24,674 bases of DNA, from IMG/VR virus record IMGVR_UViG_3300038701_002729, positions 1 through 24,674 of that record; one strand, 5' to 3'. Source of the stretch: a virus. The notes under the pieces were generated by a model that had not been told where the DNA came from, did not search any database, and worked only from the letters and a program-made list of their open reading frames with translations. Positions 1-6,648 of this stretch are shown in pieces. The position numbers were made by a program, and so were the translations under genes. The first letter of the stretch is position 1. Every line of letters begins with the position of its first letter.

Positions 1-247
1 GATCAGTTGTTTCAATCTCAACTAACTTAAGTAAATCACCAGGTTCACAATCCAGATAGAGACACAATGCAACAATTGTCTCATCACTATAGGTATTGTT
101 TTTGTGATTGAGCATGTTACTTATGGTATTTCGATGGAGTCCTGTAGCTTTAGCAACATCTTTAATAAGAATTTGCTTGAGTTCTTTTTGCTCTTTAAGA
201 GCGAGGAGTTTCTTCGTTTGATTAACGAGAATATGTTTTTTTGCCAT
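1..247 (-). CDS. XRE/Cro-family transcriptional regulator (partial, runs off left edge)
   Basis: The first 82 residues of a helix-turn-helix protein are visible; the rest lies beyond the left edge. The translation begins MAKKHILVNQ and contains an HTH core (IKDVAKATGLHRNTISNML) followed by a segment ending CEPGDLLKL, typical of small Cro/CI-like regulators. The ATG is preceded by a good ribosome binding site (AGGAG, about 7 bases upstream). It is divergent from the early genes at 469 onward and shares a 221-base promoter region with them, the arrangement of a phage repressor/early-gene switch. It is richer in A/T than the structural genes. Its role as lysogeny repressor is inferred from position; a Cro-like or accessory regulator is also possible. 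Confidence 0.85.
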   Translation of the reverse strand, partial: MAKKHILVNQTKKLLALKEQKELKQILIKDVAKATGLHRNTISNMLNHKNNTYSDETIVALCLYLDCEPGDLLKLVEIETTD

Positions 248-274
248 AATATCTCCTGACTGCTAGTGTTTAAA

Positions 275-303
275 AAATAACATCAATTTGCACACATTGT
301 CAA
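275..303 (-). promoter_or_regulatory. Leftward promoter for the XRE regulator
   Basis: Read on the minus strand, TTGACA (303-298) is a perfect -35 box. After 17 bases comes TTATTT (280-275), a weak -10. The regulator ATG is at 247. The spacing is ideal but the -10 match is modest. Confidence 0.45.
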
Positions 304-372
304 GCATTTGGTTTTTCCAACCTACAGATAAACAGATTGTAATGTAAGATGTAATTGACACCAATGCACAAA
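287..372. promoter_or_regulatory. Inverted pair of related sites between the divergent promoters
   Basis: TTTGCACACATTGTCAA (287-303) and the reverse complement of 355-372 share TTTG, a central TTG and GTCAA ends. The pair therefore forms an inverted arrangement spanning both -35 boxes. Such sites could be operators for the adjacent XRE protein. Part of the similarity comes from the two TTGACA boxes themselves, so the call is tentative. Confidence 0.3.
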
Positions 373-383
373 TAAGCTAGCAT
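355..383 (+). promoter_or_regulatory. Rightward early promoter
   Basis: TTGACA (355-360) is a perfect -35 box followed 17 bases later by TAGCAT (378-383) as a plausible -10. Transcription would start near 390 and run through the hairpin at 403-439 into the gene at 469. It is divergent from the proposed regulator promoter and both use the same -35 sequence. Confidence 0.5.
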
Positions 384-402
384 ATACACAGATAAACAAA
401 TA

Positions 403-439
403 CCCCGTGAGCCAGCTTTGGACGGCAATGCTCACGGGG
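403..439. repeat. 10-bp perfect inverted repeat in the early leader
   Basis: CCCCGTGAGC (403-412) and GCTCACGGGG (430-439) are perfect complements around a 17-base loop, between the rightward promoter and the first early gene. No T-run follows on the plus strand. On the minus strand the stem is followed by a moderately T-rich stretch. It could be an mRNA-stabilising or attenuating leader hairpin, or a protein-binding palindrome. Confidence 0.6.
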
Positions 440-468
440 CACCAAAAACATAGAGAGGATCAACTCCC

Positions 469-705
469 ATGTCACAATCAAATATAACGCCTCGTATTAC
501 ACAAGGCAACCCATACGGCGAAAGCTACGATTGCACGGCTTGTGGTACCAAAGACTGTGTTCCCGAAGAATCACTCTTTCCTTGGCAATACTTCAGTAAC
601 CCCGATAAGTTTCGCATTCAAGGCACGTGCATGTTCTGTGGCTCATCAACCACCCTTTGGCATGAAGATGGCGAAGGCAATCGCATCGAAGATGACAGCC
701 AATGA
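469..705 (+). CDS. Small zinc-ribbon-like early protein
   Basis: A 78-aa protein with two CxxC knuckles: C22/C25 (with C30 nearby) and C54/C57. This suggests a small zinc-binding fold. I do not recognise the family. It is the first gene after the rightward promoter and the leader hairpin. GAGAGGA lies about 9 bases before the ATG. Its stop overlaps the next ATG (ATGA at 702-705), so the two are probably translationally coupled. A C-rich coding strand matches the neighbouring integrase. Phage early regions commonly encode such small zinc proteins; a DNA- or protein-binding role is only a guess. Confidence 0.65.
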   Translation: MSQSNITPRITQGNPYGESYDCTACGTKDCVPEESLFPWQYFSNPDKFRIQGTCMFCGSSTTLWHEDGEGNRIEDDSQ

Positions 706-890
706 AAACATTCACAGTCCATTGGCAAACCAGACGCTCACCCGGTGCAACCTTCTATAGAGGTGCAGAGACCGTTCGCGCAGAAAATAGCGAAGCCGCC
801 AAAACCTTAGTCCAATACACAGTCCATAGCCGTGCATTCAGGGAATACGCCCTCACCCATATCATCATCACCAAAACCGAACAACGCTAA
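702..890 (+). CDS. Hypothetical early protein, 62 aa
   Basis: A 62-aa basic, soluble protein starting MKTFTVHWQTRRSPGATFYR. It overlaps the upstream gene by ATGA and is followed 12 bases later by the next gene, so it sits inside a three-gene early operon. There are no membrane segments or cysteine motifs. The sequence looks like a small beta-alpha fold (strand FTVHW, helix NSEAAKTLVQYTV). I do not recognise the family. Support comes from operon packing and coding-like composition. Confidence 0.5.
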   Translation: MKTFTVHWQTRRSPGATFYRGAETVRAENSEAAKTLVQYTVHSRAFREYALTHIIITKTEQR

Positions 891-902
891 GAGGACAGGC
901 AA

Positions 903-1184
903 ATGACAAACGAAGAAAATAAATTACTCTCATACAAAGACGGTGTACTTATCGCCACAGTCGAATACACAACCCATAAGCATCTTGAAAACTCATGGCA
1001 ATTTATCATATGGGTGCGTGTTGCAGATGATTACAACAACGCAGGCAATCGTTCCGAACGCATCGAGAATGACCATCGCTACTTAGCCATCATCGGCGAA
1101 AGTGGCTTCGATACTCGCGGTCTAGCATTACAATCAGCTATCAACCAAATTAGCGAAATCTTACCCAAAATCGACGAAGACTAA
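903..1184 (+). CDS. Hypothetical early protein, 93 aa
   Basis: A 93-aa protein preceded by GAGGACAGGCAA before its ATG. It is acidic, has no membrane segment, and begins with beta-rich sequence (VLIATVEYTTHK, WQFIIWVRVAD), ending with a helix (ALQSAINQISEIL). It is the last of the three small early genes. A G/C-rich palindromic repeat follows (1197-1240), then a copy of the 23-bp motif and the integrase. I do not recognise the family. Confidence 0.6.
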   Translation: MTNEENKLLSYKDGVLIATVEYTTHKHLENSWQFIIWVRVADDYNNAGNRSERIENDHRYLAIIGESGFDTRGLALQSAINQISEILPKIDED

Positions 1185-1196
1185 TCCCTTGCTTTT

Positions 1197-1240
1197 CTCC
1201 CCCTCTCCTCTTTATGGGAGAGGGGGTCGGGGGGTGAGGG
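1197..1240. repeat. G/C-rich palindromic repeat, long subtype
   Basis: CCCCCTCTCC (1199-1208) pairs perfectly with GGAGAGGGGG (1217-1226) to give a 10-bp hairpin, followed by a GGGGGGTGAGGG tail. It lies 12 bases after the stop of the gene ending at 1184. The copy at 22491-22534 has the same layout. Confidence 0.8.
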
Positions 1241-1257
1241 AATTTTTCACCAAACTT

Positions 1258-1280
1258 TCACGCCCGATAATGGCGTTTAT
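1258..1280 (+). promoter_or_regulatory. Module-boundary motif, copy 1
   Basis: TCACGCCCGATAA, 6 bases, then TTAT; one mismatch to the 13-base core. It lies 24 bases before the integrase ATG. It has the same genomic orientation as the other eight copies but, unlike them, precedes a rightward gene. Confidence 0.7.
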
Positions 1281-1304
1281 TCAAAATCACAGGAGCAAAA
1301 AACA

Positions 1305-2513
1305 ATGACATTACCAGCACAAATCCAACAACCACAACAAATCACAATCACCACTGGCAACAACTGGAGCGGATGGCAACGCTACTTCAATCCAGAGGAT
1401 GCACTACAATCCCTCATCGACCTCGTGGAAATCAAACCGTCCAGCCGCACCGAACGCCACACCATGAAAGCCTATCTCTCAAGCCTCGCCAGCTATGTCA
1501 CATTTTTGGGTGGGGATGCCATCCATGACGGTGGTGAGGATTACACCTGGGACTTCTCCAACATGCAGATGCCCACACTCGCCAATACCCAACGCTACAT
1601 TGCCCATTGCTCGATGACAGGTTTAGCCGCCAGCACCATTCAACGCTATATGGCATCAGTCCGTCACTTCATCAAAGCCCTAGAGCATCAAATGCCCGTA
1701 CCCCAATCAGGCAATGATTTCATGTTCATCATGCAAGCCCAGCATCAATTCAAGGTTGCCCGTGATGTGAAAAACCCTGCACCCACAGCCACAACCTCAC
1801 GCCCCAAGATGGAAACAACCGGGCATCGCCTCGAACTCGAAGAACTCGACCTGCTCTTTTCTTCATTCCGTCCGGGCTTAAACAATCACGACATCACCAC
1901 CATCATGGGCAAGCGTGACATCGCCCTAATCTACCTCGGCATGATTTCAGGTCTACGCGCCTCAGAACTCGCTCGCCTTACCTTGGCAAATATAACCCAG
2001 CAAGATGATGAGAATTATGCTGTCACCGTGCGTGGCAAACGCAACAAATATGACCCCGTCGGCATCGATGCAGAATCAGTCCAACTGATAGAGAATTACG
2101 TTACCGCATGGAATGACACCCTCGCAGATGACGATCCACGTCGCATCACAGCAGATACACCACTATTCCAAACGATGACCAATCACGGCACAATCCCACC
2201 CCTTAAATCGGCAAAGCCAGAGAAAGAAATCTGCTCACGCACCGTCACCCGCCTTGTCGCTCGCCGTGTCGCTGATGCAATTCCAAAGTATGCAGATAAA
2301 TCATTCTCTGCCCATGATATGCGTCGCACCTGCGCCTACATCATGCGTGACCTTGGGTACGAATGGGATAACATCCGCGATAAACTACGCCACCATTCCA
2401 TCGCCACCACCGAGAAATACGTCGGCAAGAAACTCGACCTATCAAAATCCAACTGGACTAAACGTCGCAAATTCAACATCCCATCCGATCCCAACAACAA
2501 ATTACCCCTGTAG
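1305..2513 (+). CDS. int: Tyrosine-family site-specific integrase/recombinase
   Basis: A 402-aa tyrosine recombinase. The N-terminal half (about residues 30-150) is a SAM-like core-binding domain. The catalytic domain (about 175-380) shows R218 in GLRASEL, K245 in a GKRNK turn, the HxxR box H337-R340 (HDMRR), H363 in LRHHS, and the nucleophile Y372 in ATTEKYVG. This set is complete, so the enzyme is predicted to be active. It would cut and rejoin attP and attB during integration. AGGAG (1291-1295) lies 9 bases before the ATG. The gene is rightward and converges on the leftward late cluster, with a bidirectional terminator between them. The N-terminal 25 residues are Gln/Thr-rich and may be flexible. 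XerC/D-like resolution of dimers is a less likely alternative. Confidence 0.93.
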   Translation: MTLPAQIQQPQQITITTGNNWSGWQRYFNPEDALQSLIDLVEIKPSSRTERHTMKAYLSSLASYVTFLGGDAIHDGGEDYTWDFSNMQMPTLANTQRYIAHCSMTGLAASTIQRYMASVRHFIKALEHQMPVPQSGNDFMFIMQAQHQFKVARDVKNPAPTATTSRPKMETTGHRLELEELDLLFSSFRPGLNNHDITTIMGKRDIALIYLGMISGLRASELARLTLANITQQDDENYAVTVRGKRNKYDPVGIDAESVQLIENYVTAWNDTLADDDPRRITADTPLFQTMTNHGTIPPLKSAKPEKEICSRTVTRLVARRVADAIPKYADKSFSAHDMRRTCAYIMRDLGYEWDNIRDKLRHHSIATTEKYVGKKLDLSKSNWTKRRKFNIPSDPNNKLPL

Positions 2514-2517
2514 AAAA

Positions 2518-2555
2518 ATTCCCTCTCCATTTATGGGGAGGGTTAGGGAGGGGTC
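2518..2555. repeat. 38-bp palindromic repeat, short subtype (copy 1)
   Basis: CCCTCTCC, ATTTAT loop, GGGGAGGG, then TTAGGGAGGGGTC. It begins 5 bases after the integrase stop codon. It is identical over 38 bases to the copies at 11385-11422 and 17003-17040. Confidence 0.9.
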
Positions 2556-2624
2556 TGCGCGTAATACACACACCAGCAAACTATCCTAAATACAGAAGAC
2601 CTTTCACAGTCCATGTGCAGGTAA

Positions 2625-2660
2625 TGAAAAAGCCCCTAACGCGTAGACGGGGCTTTTTCA
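2625..2660. terminator. Bidirectional intrinsic terminator between int and the late cluster
   Basis: TGAAAAAGCCCC (2625-2636) and GGGGCTTTTTCA (2649-2660) form a perfect 12-bp stem with a 12-base loop. The A/T ends give a T-run on either strand. It separates the rightward integrase from the leftward late cluster ending at 2712. Confidence 0.9.
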
Positions 2661-2676
2661 TTTGCGATACCAGTAA

Positions 2677-2703
2677 TGTAGGGACGCTATCCATAGCGTC
2701 CGC
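2677..2703. repeat. 27-bp palindromic repeat, copy 1 (CC centre)
   Basis: Arms GGACGCTAT (2682-2690) and ATAGCGTCC (2693-2701) flank a CC centre. Outer bases TGTAG and CGC are shared with the second copy at 3491-3517. It lies 9 bases after the stop of the 40-aa membrane peptide. Confidence 0.9.
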
Positions 2704-2711
2704 CTATAACC

Positions 2712-2834
2712 TCACCCCATACTCAACCACCAGAGGAACAAGCCCATCAACACCAGAAACAACACCAACACCCATGCAGGCATCGGCTTATCACCACCAG
2801 TCTGCCGCATCTTGTCATAAAACCACTTCTTCAT
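2712..2834 (-). CDS. 40-aa single-pass membrane peptide
   Basis: A short open frame starting MKKWFYDKMRQ and ending LWWLSMG. Residues 19-38 are almost wholly hydrophobic (PAWVLVLFLVLMGLFLWWL), giving one clear transmembrane helix behind a basic N-terminus (N-in expected). Its ATG overlaps the TGA of the upstream membrane-protein gene as ATGA (2831-2834), a standard sign of translational coupling. It is the last gene of the leftward late cluster, just before the terminator. A role in lysis (small holin-like or lysis-modulating peptide) or in lysogenic conversion is possible; nothing in the sequence decides. Its short length makes it easy to miss. Confidence 0.65.
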   Translation of the reverse strand: MKKWFYDKMRQTGGDKPMPAWVLVLFLVLMGLFLWWLSMG

Positions 2835-3418
2835 CGTAAGCCTGTTGCCTCACTATATGACTCTGCAATTTCTGAGAGTTCCCCTTCAAATGGACAAGGT
2901 AAAGTTGCCAAACTATCTGCACTTATCCCCACAACAAGGAGACCCATATCAGCTGCATTATTCCCTGCAATTCTTAATCGGTATCCATCTGGTACAAATG
3001 GGCGAGCTAGACAAAGCGCCTCACGAATAAAGGCTTTGCCAATATCACCATTATTAGGCATAGTAAACTGAATAATAGTAGTCTGAGAAATTTCAAAATT
3101 TTGAGCCTGCGTAACTGTAATAGATTCTATTTGAATACTGTCTAATGCACTTTGTATATCCATATCATCCTCACTTTCAGAAGTAGTGGTATTAATCATA
3201 TCGGTCGGTGCAGGAGATAACGTCTCACTAGGGAACGCAACCAAAGTTGGCACAGCAGGGGCATCATCAGGACTAACAATTGAACTCAATACACTTAAAC
3301 CAAAAAATGTCAGGAATATCCCCACTAAAATTGTAGCGATCACATTCGCACAACCCCACCGCTTCTTTCTAGCCTTACCCGTTGCAACATCATCTAATGT
3401 CACCTTGCGCTTATCCAT
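2831..3418 (-). CDS. Single-pass membrane protein with extracytoplasmic domain (unknown)
   Basis: A 195-aa protein. I take the ATG at 3418 (MDKRKVTLDD) because GAGAGGG lies about 8 bases upstream. A longer GTG start at 3526 would translate the palindromic repeat as protein. Residues about 1-22 are basic and cytoplasmic, about 23-45 form one membrane helix (IATILVGIFLTFFGLSVL), followed by a Ser/Thr/Pro-rich spacer and a C-terminal folded part with two Cys residues. I do not recognise the family. The N-in/C-out layout suggests a surface domain. With the 40-aa peptide it forms a two-gene unit bracketed by two 27-bp repeats, beyond the lysis genes, where lysogenic-conversion genes often sit. Confidence 0.7.
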   Translation of the reverse strand: MDKRKVTLDDVATGKARKKRWGCANVIATILVGIFLTFFGLSVLSSIVSPDDAPAVPTLVAFPSETLSPAPTDMINTTTSESEDDMDIQSALDSIQIESITVTQAQNFEISQTTIIQFTMPNNGDIGKAFIREALCLARPFVPDGYRLRIAGNNAADMGLLVVGISADSLATLPCPFEGELSEIAESYSEATGLR

Positions 3419-3490
3419 CCTCACAACCCTCTCGTATTTGCCTTTATCCCAATATAACCCAAATAAAGCAATCACAAGAGTTGAGGATGT

Positions 3491-3517
3491 TGTAGGGACG
3501 CTATGGATAGCGTCCGC
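3491..3517. repeat. 27-bp palindromic repeat, copy 2 (GG centre)
   Basis: Same arms and outer flanks as 2677-2703, but the two central bases are GG instead of CC. It lies upstream of the membrane-protein gene at 3418 and directly before motif copy 2. Confidence 0.9.
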
Positions 3518-3526
3518 AGGGGTCAC

Positions 3527-3549
3527 TCACGCCCAATAAAGGTATTTCT
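3527..3549 (+). promoter_or_regulatory. Module-boundary motif, copy 2
   Basis: Perfect TCACGCCCAATAA core, 6 bases, then TTCT. The TTCT end overlaps the stop codon (TAG, 3550-3548) of the lipoprotein gene. Confidence 0.8.
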
Positions 3550-5203
3550 ACGCCGCCCAATCATAATCCCCACAAATCGGACGCATATCCTCACCAGCAG
3601 ACCACCGCTCAAGCAAAACGTGCATCTCATATAAGAACGGATTCTGCACCCCACTCACATCAAAGCTGATCCACAGCTCATTAGTCGACCATGTGAACAA
3701 ATTTACACCCACATAATTCTCTGGCACGATGTAATCCCACCACATCATCTGACAAACTGCCGCCTCAGCATCTGACCACTGCGGAAAGTAAGCACTCCAC
3801 AAATTATCATAGCTGGGGATGCCTCGCATATCACGGAAATACTTATCAACCCCGTACTGCTCGCGCCACATCTGCACAGGCTCAATGCCACCCGGTACAT
3901 TAATATCACTTAGGTTATCCCATAAGCCCTCAGTATTGATAATCTGTATCTGAGAACTATCCAAACCAATGCACTCAGCACGCAATAAAAGCCATGTCGT
4001 CCGCAGGATATGCCAGTAAGTCGGGAGTAACCCACCACAATCTACACTCTGGGCAACCAATGGACGAATCACCTGAGAACTCTCATAAGCACCAAACGGC
4101 GAGCGCACAGGGTCAAACGCACTCTGAGCAGAGAAGGGCAGATATTCTATCGGCAAATTTGTCACCCAATTGTCTGGGTGCATCGATGCAGGTGAGACCA
4201 ACTGCTCACGCGAATAAACCCCCACGCCAAAGGGAAGAATACCCGTCGTATACTCATGCGCCCCAATAATATGATTACCGCGGATAACCGCCCGTAACCA
4301 ATCATCAAACAACCCCTGATTCACAGCCCAATCAGGTAAGGTCCCAACTGCGAAATTACCCACAGCCAGACGAATACCCTCATTTCGTGCCGCTTCCATC
4401 AACGCAATCTCAGAAGCAATAAAAGCCCCTACATCATAGAGGCTCGGTTCATTGGATAAGTAACGGATGACTTCATAGCAACCCTCACCCCTCCAGCGGA
4501 AAATCCACTCAGCAGGGTTCGGACGCAAAGCCCACTCCTCACCTTCAAACCGTGAGTAATCCCGATGGATGATAACCGTATTCGGCAATCGCTCAACAGC
4601 TTCACACGCCCTGAAGATATTGTCCATTATCAGAAGCGTCGTTGGTTGCAATCGCTCCAAATGCGCCCACAAATAATCCCAATCAGGCACAGCCACACCA
4701 TTCACATTGTAGCTAATCCGCATCCCAGCAGATTGTGAAACAGGCACAGCCTCGATGCCACCATTGATGAATTCAACCCAATCGCCAAAGAAGACCCAAC
4801 CCTCAGCCACCTGCAACCAACCATCACGCTGAGACAACACCTCAAACGTACTGCCAGCAGATGCCACACGGACAACCCCACCATTCGGAGCAGACCGCAC
4901 ATTCACGTTAGAATTAACCCGAACCTCATTCAAAAACTCACGTGTAGGACTAGGCTCAAAAGTCGGCGCAATCGTCGGCGAAGGCGTAGCAGTCGGAATA
5001 TTTGTTGGAATAATCGTCGGCGTAATTGTCGGACTAGGCGTAACCGTCACTGTAGGAGTAACGCTGGGCGTGTCAGTCACATCAGGCGCAGACCACTCAA
5101 TACCATCCGCAAGGATGATAAAATACAGCCTATCCGCAGAAAATGAACATGCTGTCAGCACCAACGCCAACAGCACAATGAAAAATCTAGTGAGGAGCTT
5201 CAC
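3548..5203 (-). CDS. Lipoprotein with SH3b domain and glycosidase-like TIM-barrel domain
   Basis: A 551-aa exported protein. Residues 1-18 are a lipoprotein signal with lipobox LTAC (C19). Residues about 43-88 are a Thr/Pro/Ile/Val linker of TPT-type repeats. Residues about 93-145 are a bacterial SH3 domain (VNVRSAPNGG, GWLQVAEGWVFF), usual in cell-wall binding. Residues about 158-545 look like a glycoside-hydrolase TIM barrel, with E317 in GAHEY and E425 in INTEG as candidate acid/base and nucleophile. The start is GTG with AAGGGAA about 6 bases upstream; the gene overlaps its predecessor by 17 bases. Position among membrane proteins near the lysis end suggests a wall-degrading enzyme. A lipid-anchored endolysin would be unusual, so a surface glycosidase made during lysogeny is an alternative. 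The catalytic residues are inferred by eye only. Confidence 0.7.
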   Translation of the reverse strand: MKLLTRFFIVLLALVLTACSFSADRLYFIILADGIEWSAPDVTDTPSVTPTVTVTPSPTITPTIIPTNIPTATPSPTIAPTFEPSPTREFLNEVRVNSNVNVRSAPNGGVVRVASAGSTFEVLSQRDGWLQVAEGWVFFGDWVEFINGGIEAVPVSQSAGMRISYNVNGVAVPDWDYLWAHLERLQPTTLLIMDNIFRACEAVERLPNTVIIHRDYSRFEGEEWALRPNPAEWIFRWRGEGCYEVIRYLSNEPSLYDVGAFIASEIALMEAARNEGIRLAVGNFAVGTLPDWAVNQGLFDDWLRAVIRGNHIIGAHEYTTGILPFGVGVYSREQLVSPASMHPDNWVTNLPIEYLPFSAQSAFDPVRSPFGAYESSQVIRPLVAQSVDCGGLLPTYWHILRTTWLLLRAECIGLDSSQIQIINTEGLWDNLSDINVPGGIEPVQMWREQYGVDKYFRDMRGIPSYDNLWSAYFPQWSDAEAAVCQMMWWDYIVPENYVGVNLFTWSTNELWISFDVSGVQNPFLYEMHVLLERWSAGEDMRPICGDYDWAA

Positions 5204-5669
5204 TGAGATTCCCTTCCAAAATTACTTCTCTGGGAGGTTCGGAAATACCATCAAACCAATCACGGAGCATCGCTTTCACCTCATCATCTAAATCGGTGAA
5301 TTTGAAATCAGTGTACGGGTCAATCACATCAAGAATAGAATTAGCATAGCGCCGTCGCTCTGGAGACCATTGCGTAATACGAGCTTCAACAACATCACCA
5401 ATACCATCATCACGGATAATACGAATAGCACGACCTGCACCCTCGATAAACTTGCCATTCTGATACCCACTCACCAGCACAAGGATGATAGAAATACTGC
5501 CAACGACGACCATCCCTATAATGGTTTCGTAATCCTCATCAGCATCATCAACCACAATTACGGGTACTTCATCAGGCTCAGGCGTAACCTCCTGCGCTAC
5601 GGCTGGCATGCTCACCATCATGAACATCCACACCATCACCAACAACGCTAACATCAGTCTTGTCTTCAT
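5187..5669 (-). CDS. Signal-peptide and TM protein, lysis-region
   Basis: A 160-aa protein. Residues 1-25 are a signal peptide (LMLALLVMVWMFMMVSMPAVAQ). After an acidic, probably external segment, residues about 49-67 form a second membrane helix (IIGMVVVGSISIILVLVSG). The remainder is a charged, probably cytoplasmic domain. The start is firm: AGGAGGGAAAGAG precedes the ATG. It begins inside the 3' end of the upstream coiled-coil gene, a 92-base overlap in another frame. Such nested starts recall Rz/Rz1 spanin pairs, but this protein has no lipobox and a second membrane helix, so it is not a normal Rz1. I do not recognise the family. Confidence 0.75.
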   Translation of the reverse strand: MKTRLMLALLVMVWMFMMVSMPAVAQEVTPEPDEVPVIVVDDADEDYETIIGMVVVGSISIILVLVSGYQNGKFIEGAGRAIRIIRDDGIGDVVEARITQWSPERRRYANSILDVIDPYTDFKFTDLDDEVKAMLRDWFDGISEPPREVILEGNLSEAPH

Positions 5670-6000
5670 CTCTTTCCCTCCTCAAATCGTCTACATCCTG
5701 CTTAAGTTCATTAATCTGGAGCACCGCAGTCTCCAGCAACTCCACTAATTTGCTTTGCTCTAGCTTCTCTCGTTTAAGCTCCTTATAATGCTTAGCCTGT
5801 GCATCGTGCCAAGCAATCGCCTCATCTGCATTATCAAAATTAGGCATCATCGGCAGAGGCTGAGTCTCGTCCAGCTGCTCCCGAACCTCTTCATCATCAG
5901 GCGCAACCGTCACACCCAAAAAATAAAGCATGGCAACAATGCCTATGCCCAATCCAGCAAATGCCGCCCCTATAGGACTGTCGCTCAACCACTCCCACAT
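5578..6000 (-). CDS. Small membrane-anchored coiled-coil protein, lysis-region
   Basis: A 140-aa protein with an N-terminal membrane helix (about residues 9-31, GAAFAGLGIGIVAMLYFLGVTV). Then comes an acidic linker and a helical, heptad-like stretch (about 68-118, KHYKELKREKLEQSKLVELL onward). The layout resembles an inner-membrane spanin or a holin-associated protein. Its ATG overlaps the stop of the upstream polytopic protein (TAATG), and its 3' end contains the start of the next gene. These overlaps indicate a tightly co-expressed envelope cassette. The spanin analogy rests on topology and nesting, not sequence similarity. Confidence 0.7.
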   Translation of the reverse strand: MWEWLSDSPIGAAFAGLGIGIVAMLYFLGVTVAPDDEEVREQLDETQPLPMMPNFDNADEAIAWHDAQAKHYKELKREKLEQSKLVELLETAVLQINELKQDVDDLRRERDEDKTDVSVVGDGVDVHDGEHASRSAGGYA

Positions 6001-6614
6001 TACATACTCTCTGGAACGCTAATACCGTGTTCAACTAACAAATCTTTCAAGCGTTTATTCTGCTTCTGAGCAAGCGTCAACGTATCACGCCACGCCTCAG
6101 CCTCACTAACAGTCTTGAGCAACTTCGCATGCGTCTCAGACCCAATAAACGCCGCATAACTCGCCACCATGGCAGAAGCCGCAAAGCCCAGCAGATAAGT
6201 CACGCCCAGCGCACCGCGTATATCAATCACACCGCTCACAGTCCCAGAGCCAACCATCATCGCATAATAAACAGCGCCTAAACTACCAAGCGTCAGCATG
6301 AAAATATTGTCTTTTTCGAGGAGCATCGCATAAGCAATCATCCCGAAAGCAATCCAATACTGCATCGTGTCACTCTGAGTGATAATGTCCATCCCACTCG
6401 GAATATCACTACTCGTAATCAGCACCAGATTAATTGCACCAACAGCACCATACATATACCGCATCAAGCGATACGGTCCGATGCCACCAATCAGCATCCA
6501 AAACAGAGTCATCACTCGCTCAAAACCTAAGCGAATCTTCCGCATAATCTCCGTATTCCAGACCAATCCCCAACCTAAGCGAATAGCCTCAATATGTTCT
6601 TTAACAGGTCTCAT
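6000..6614 (-). CDS. Polytopic membrane protein, candidate holin
   Basis: A 204-aa protein with about four membrane helices: roughly residues 52-68, 85-99, 104-123 and 135-157; residues 33-46 are also hydrophobic. A basic amphipathic N-terminus and a helical, charged C-terminal tail (about 160-200, AEAWRDTLTLAQKQNKRL) flank them. Position between tail genes and the other envelope proteins suggests a holin or other lysis protein, although holins are usually shorter. The Shine-Dalgarno sequence is weak (GAGAG just before the ATG). A hairpin terminator candidate and motif copy 3 lie upstream, so this gene begins a new unit. Confidence 0.65.
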   Translation of the reverse strand: MRPVKEHIEAIRLGWGLVWNTEIMRKIRLGFERVMTLFWMLIGGIGPYRLMRYMYGAVGAINLVLITSSDIPSGMDIITQSDTMQYWIAFGMIAYAMLLEKDNIFMLTLGSLGAVYYAMMVGSGTVSGVIDIRGALGVTYLLGFAASAMVASYAAFIGSETHAKLLKTVSEAEAWRDTLTLAQKQNKRLKDLLVEHGISVPESM

Positions 6615-6648
6615 CTCTCAACCGAACCCATTCCATGCCAATATAAAA

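Noticed and set aside
2796-2833. Tenth copy of the module motif at the end of the membrane-protein gene
   Set aside because: ATAA, 6 bases and TTCT are present and overlap a stop codon, but the preceding TCACGCCCA part is not conserved.
2615-2839. Plus-strand 74-aa open frame after the integrase
   Set aside because: It translates the bidirectional terminator and a palindromic repeat, has no Shine-Dalgarno site, and lies opposite the better-supported 40-aa membrane peptide.
3419-3526. 36-residue N-terminal extension of the membrane protein from a GTG at 3526
   Set aside because: The extension would encode the 27-bp repeat, and the ATG at 3418 has a proper Shine-Dalgarno site.
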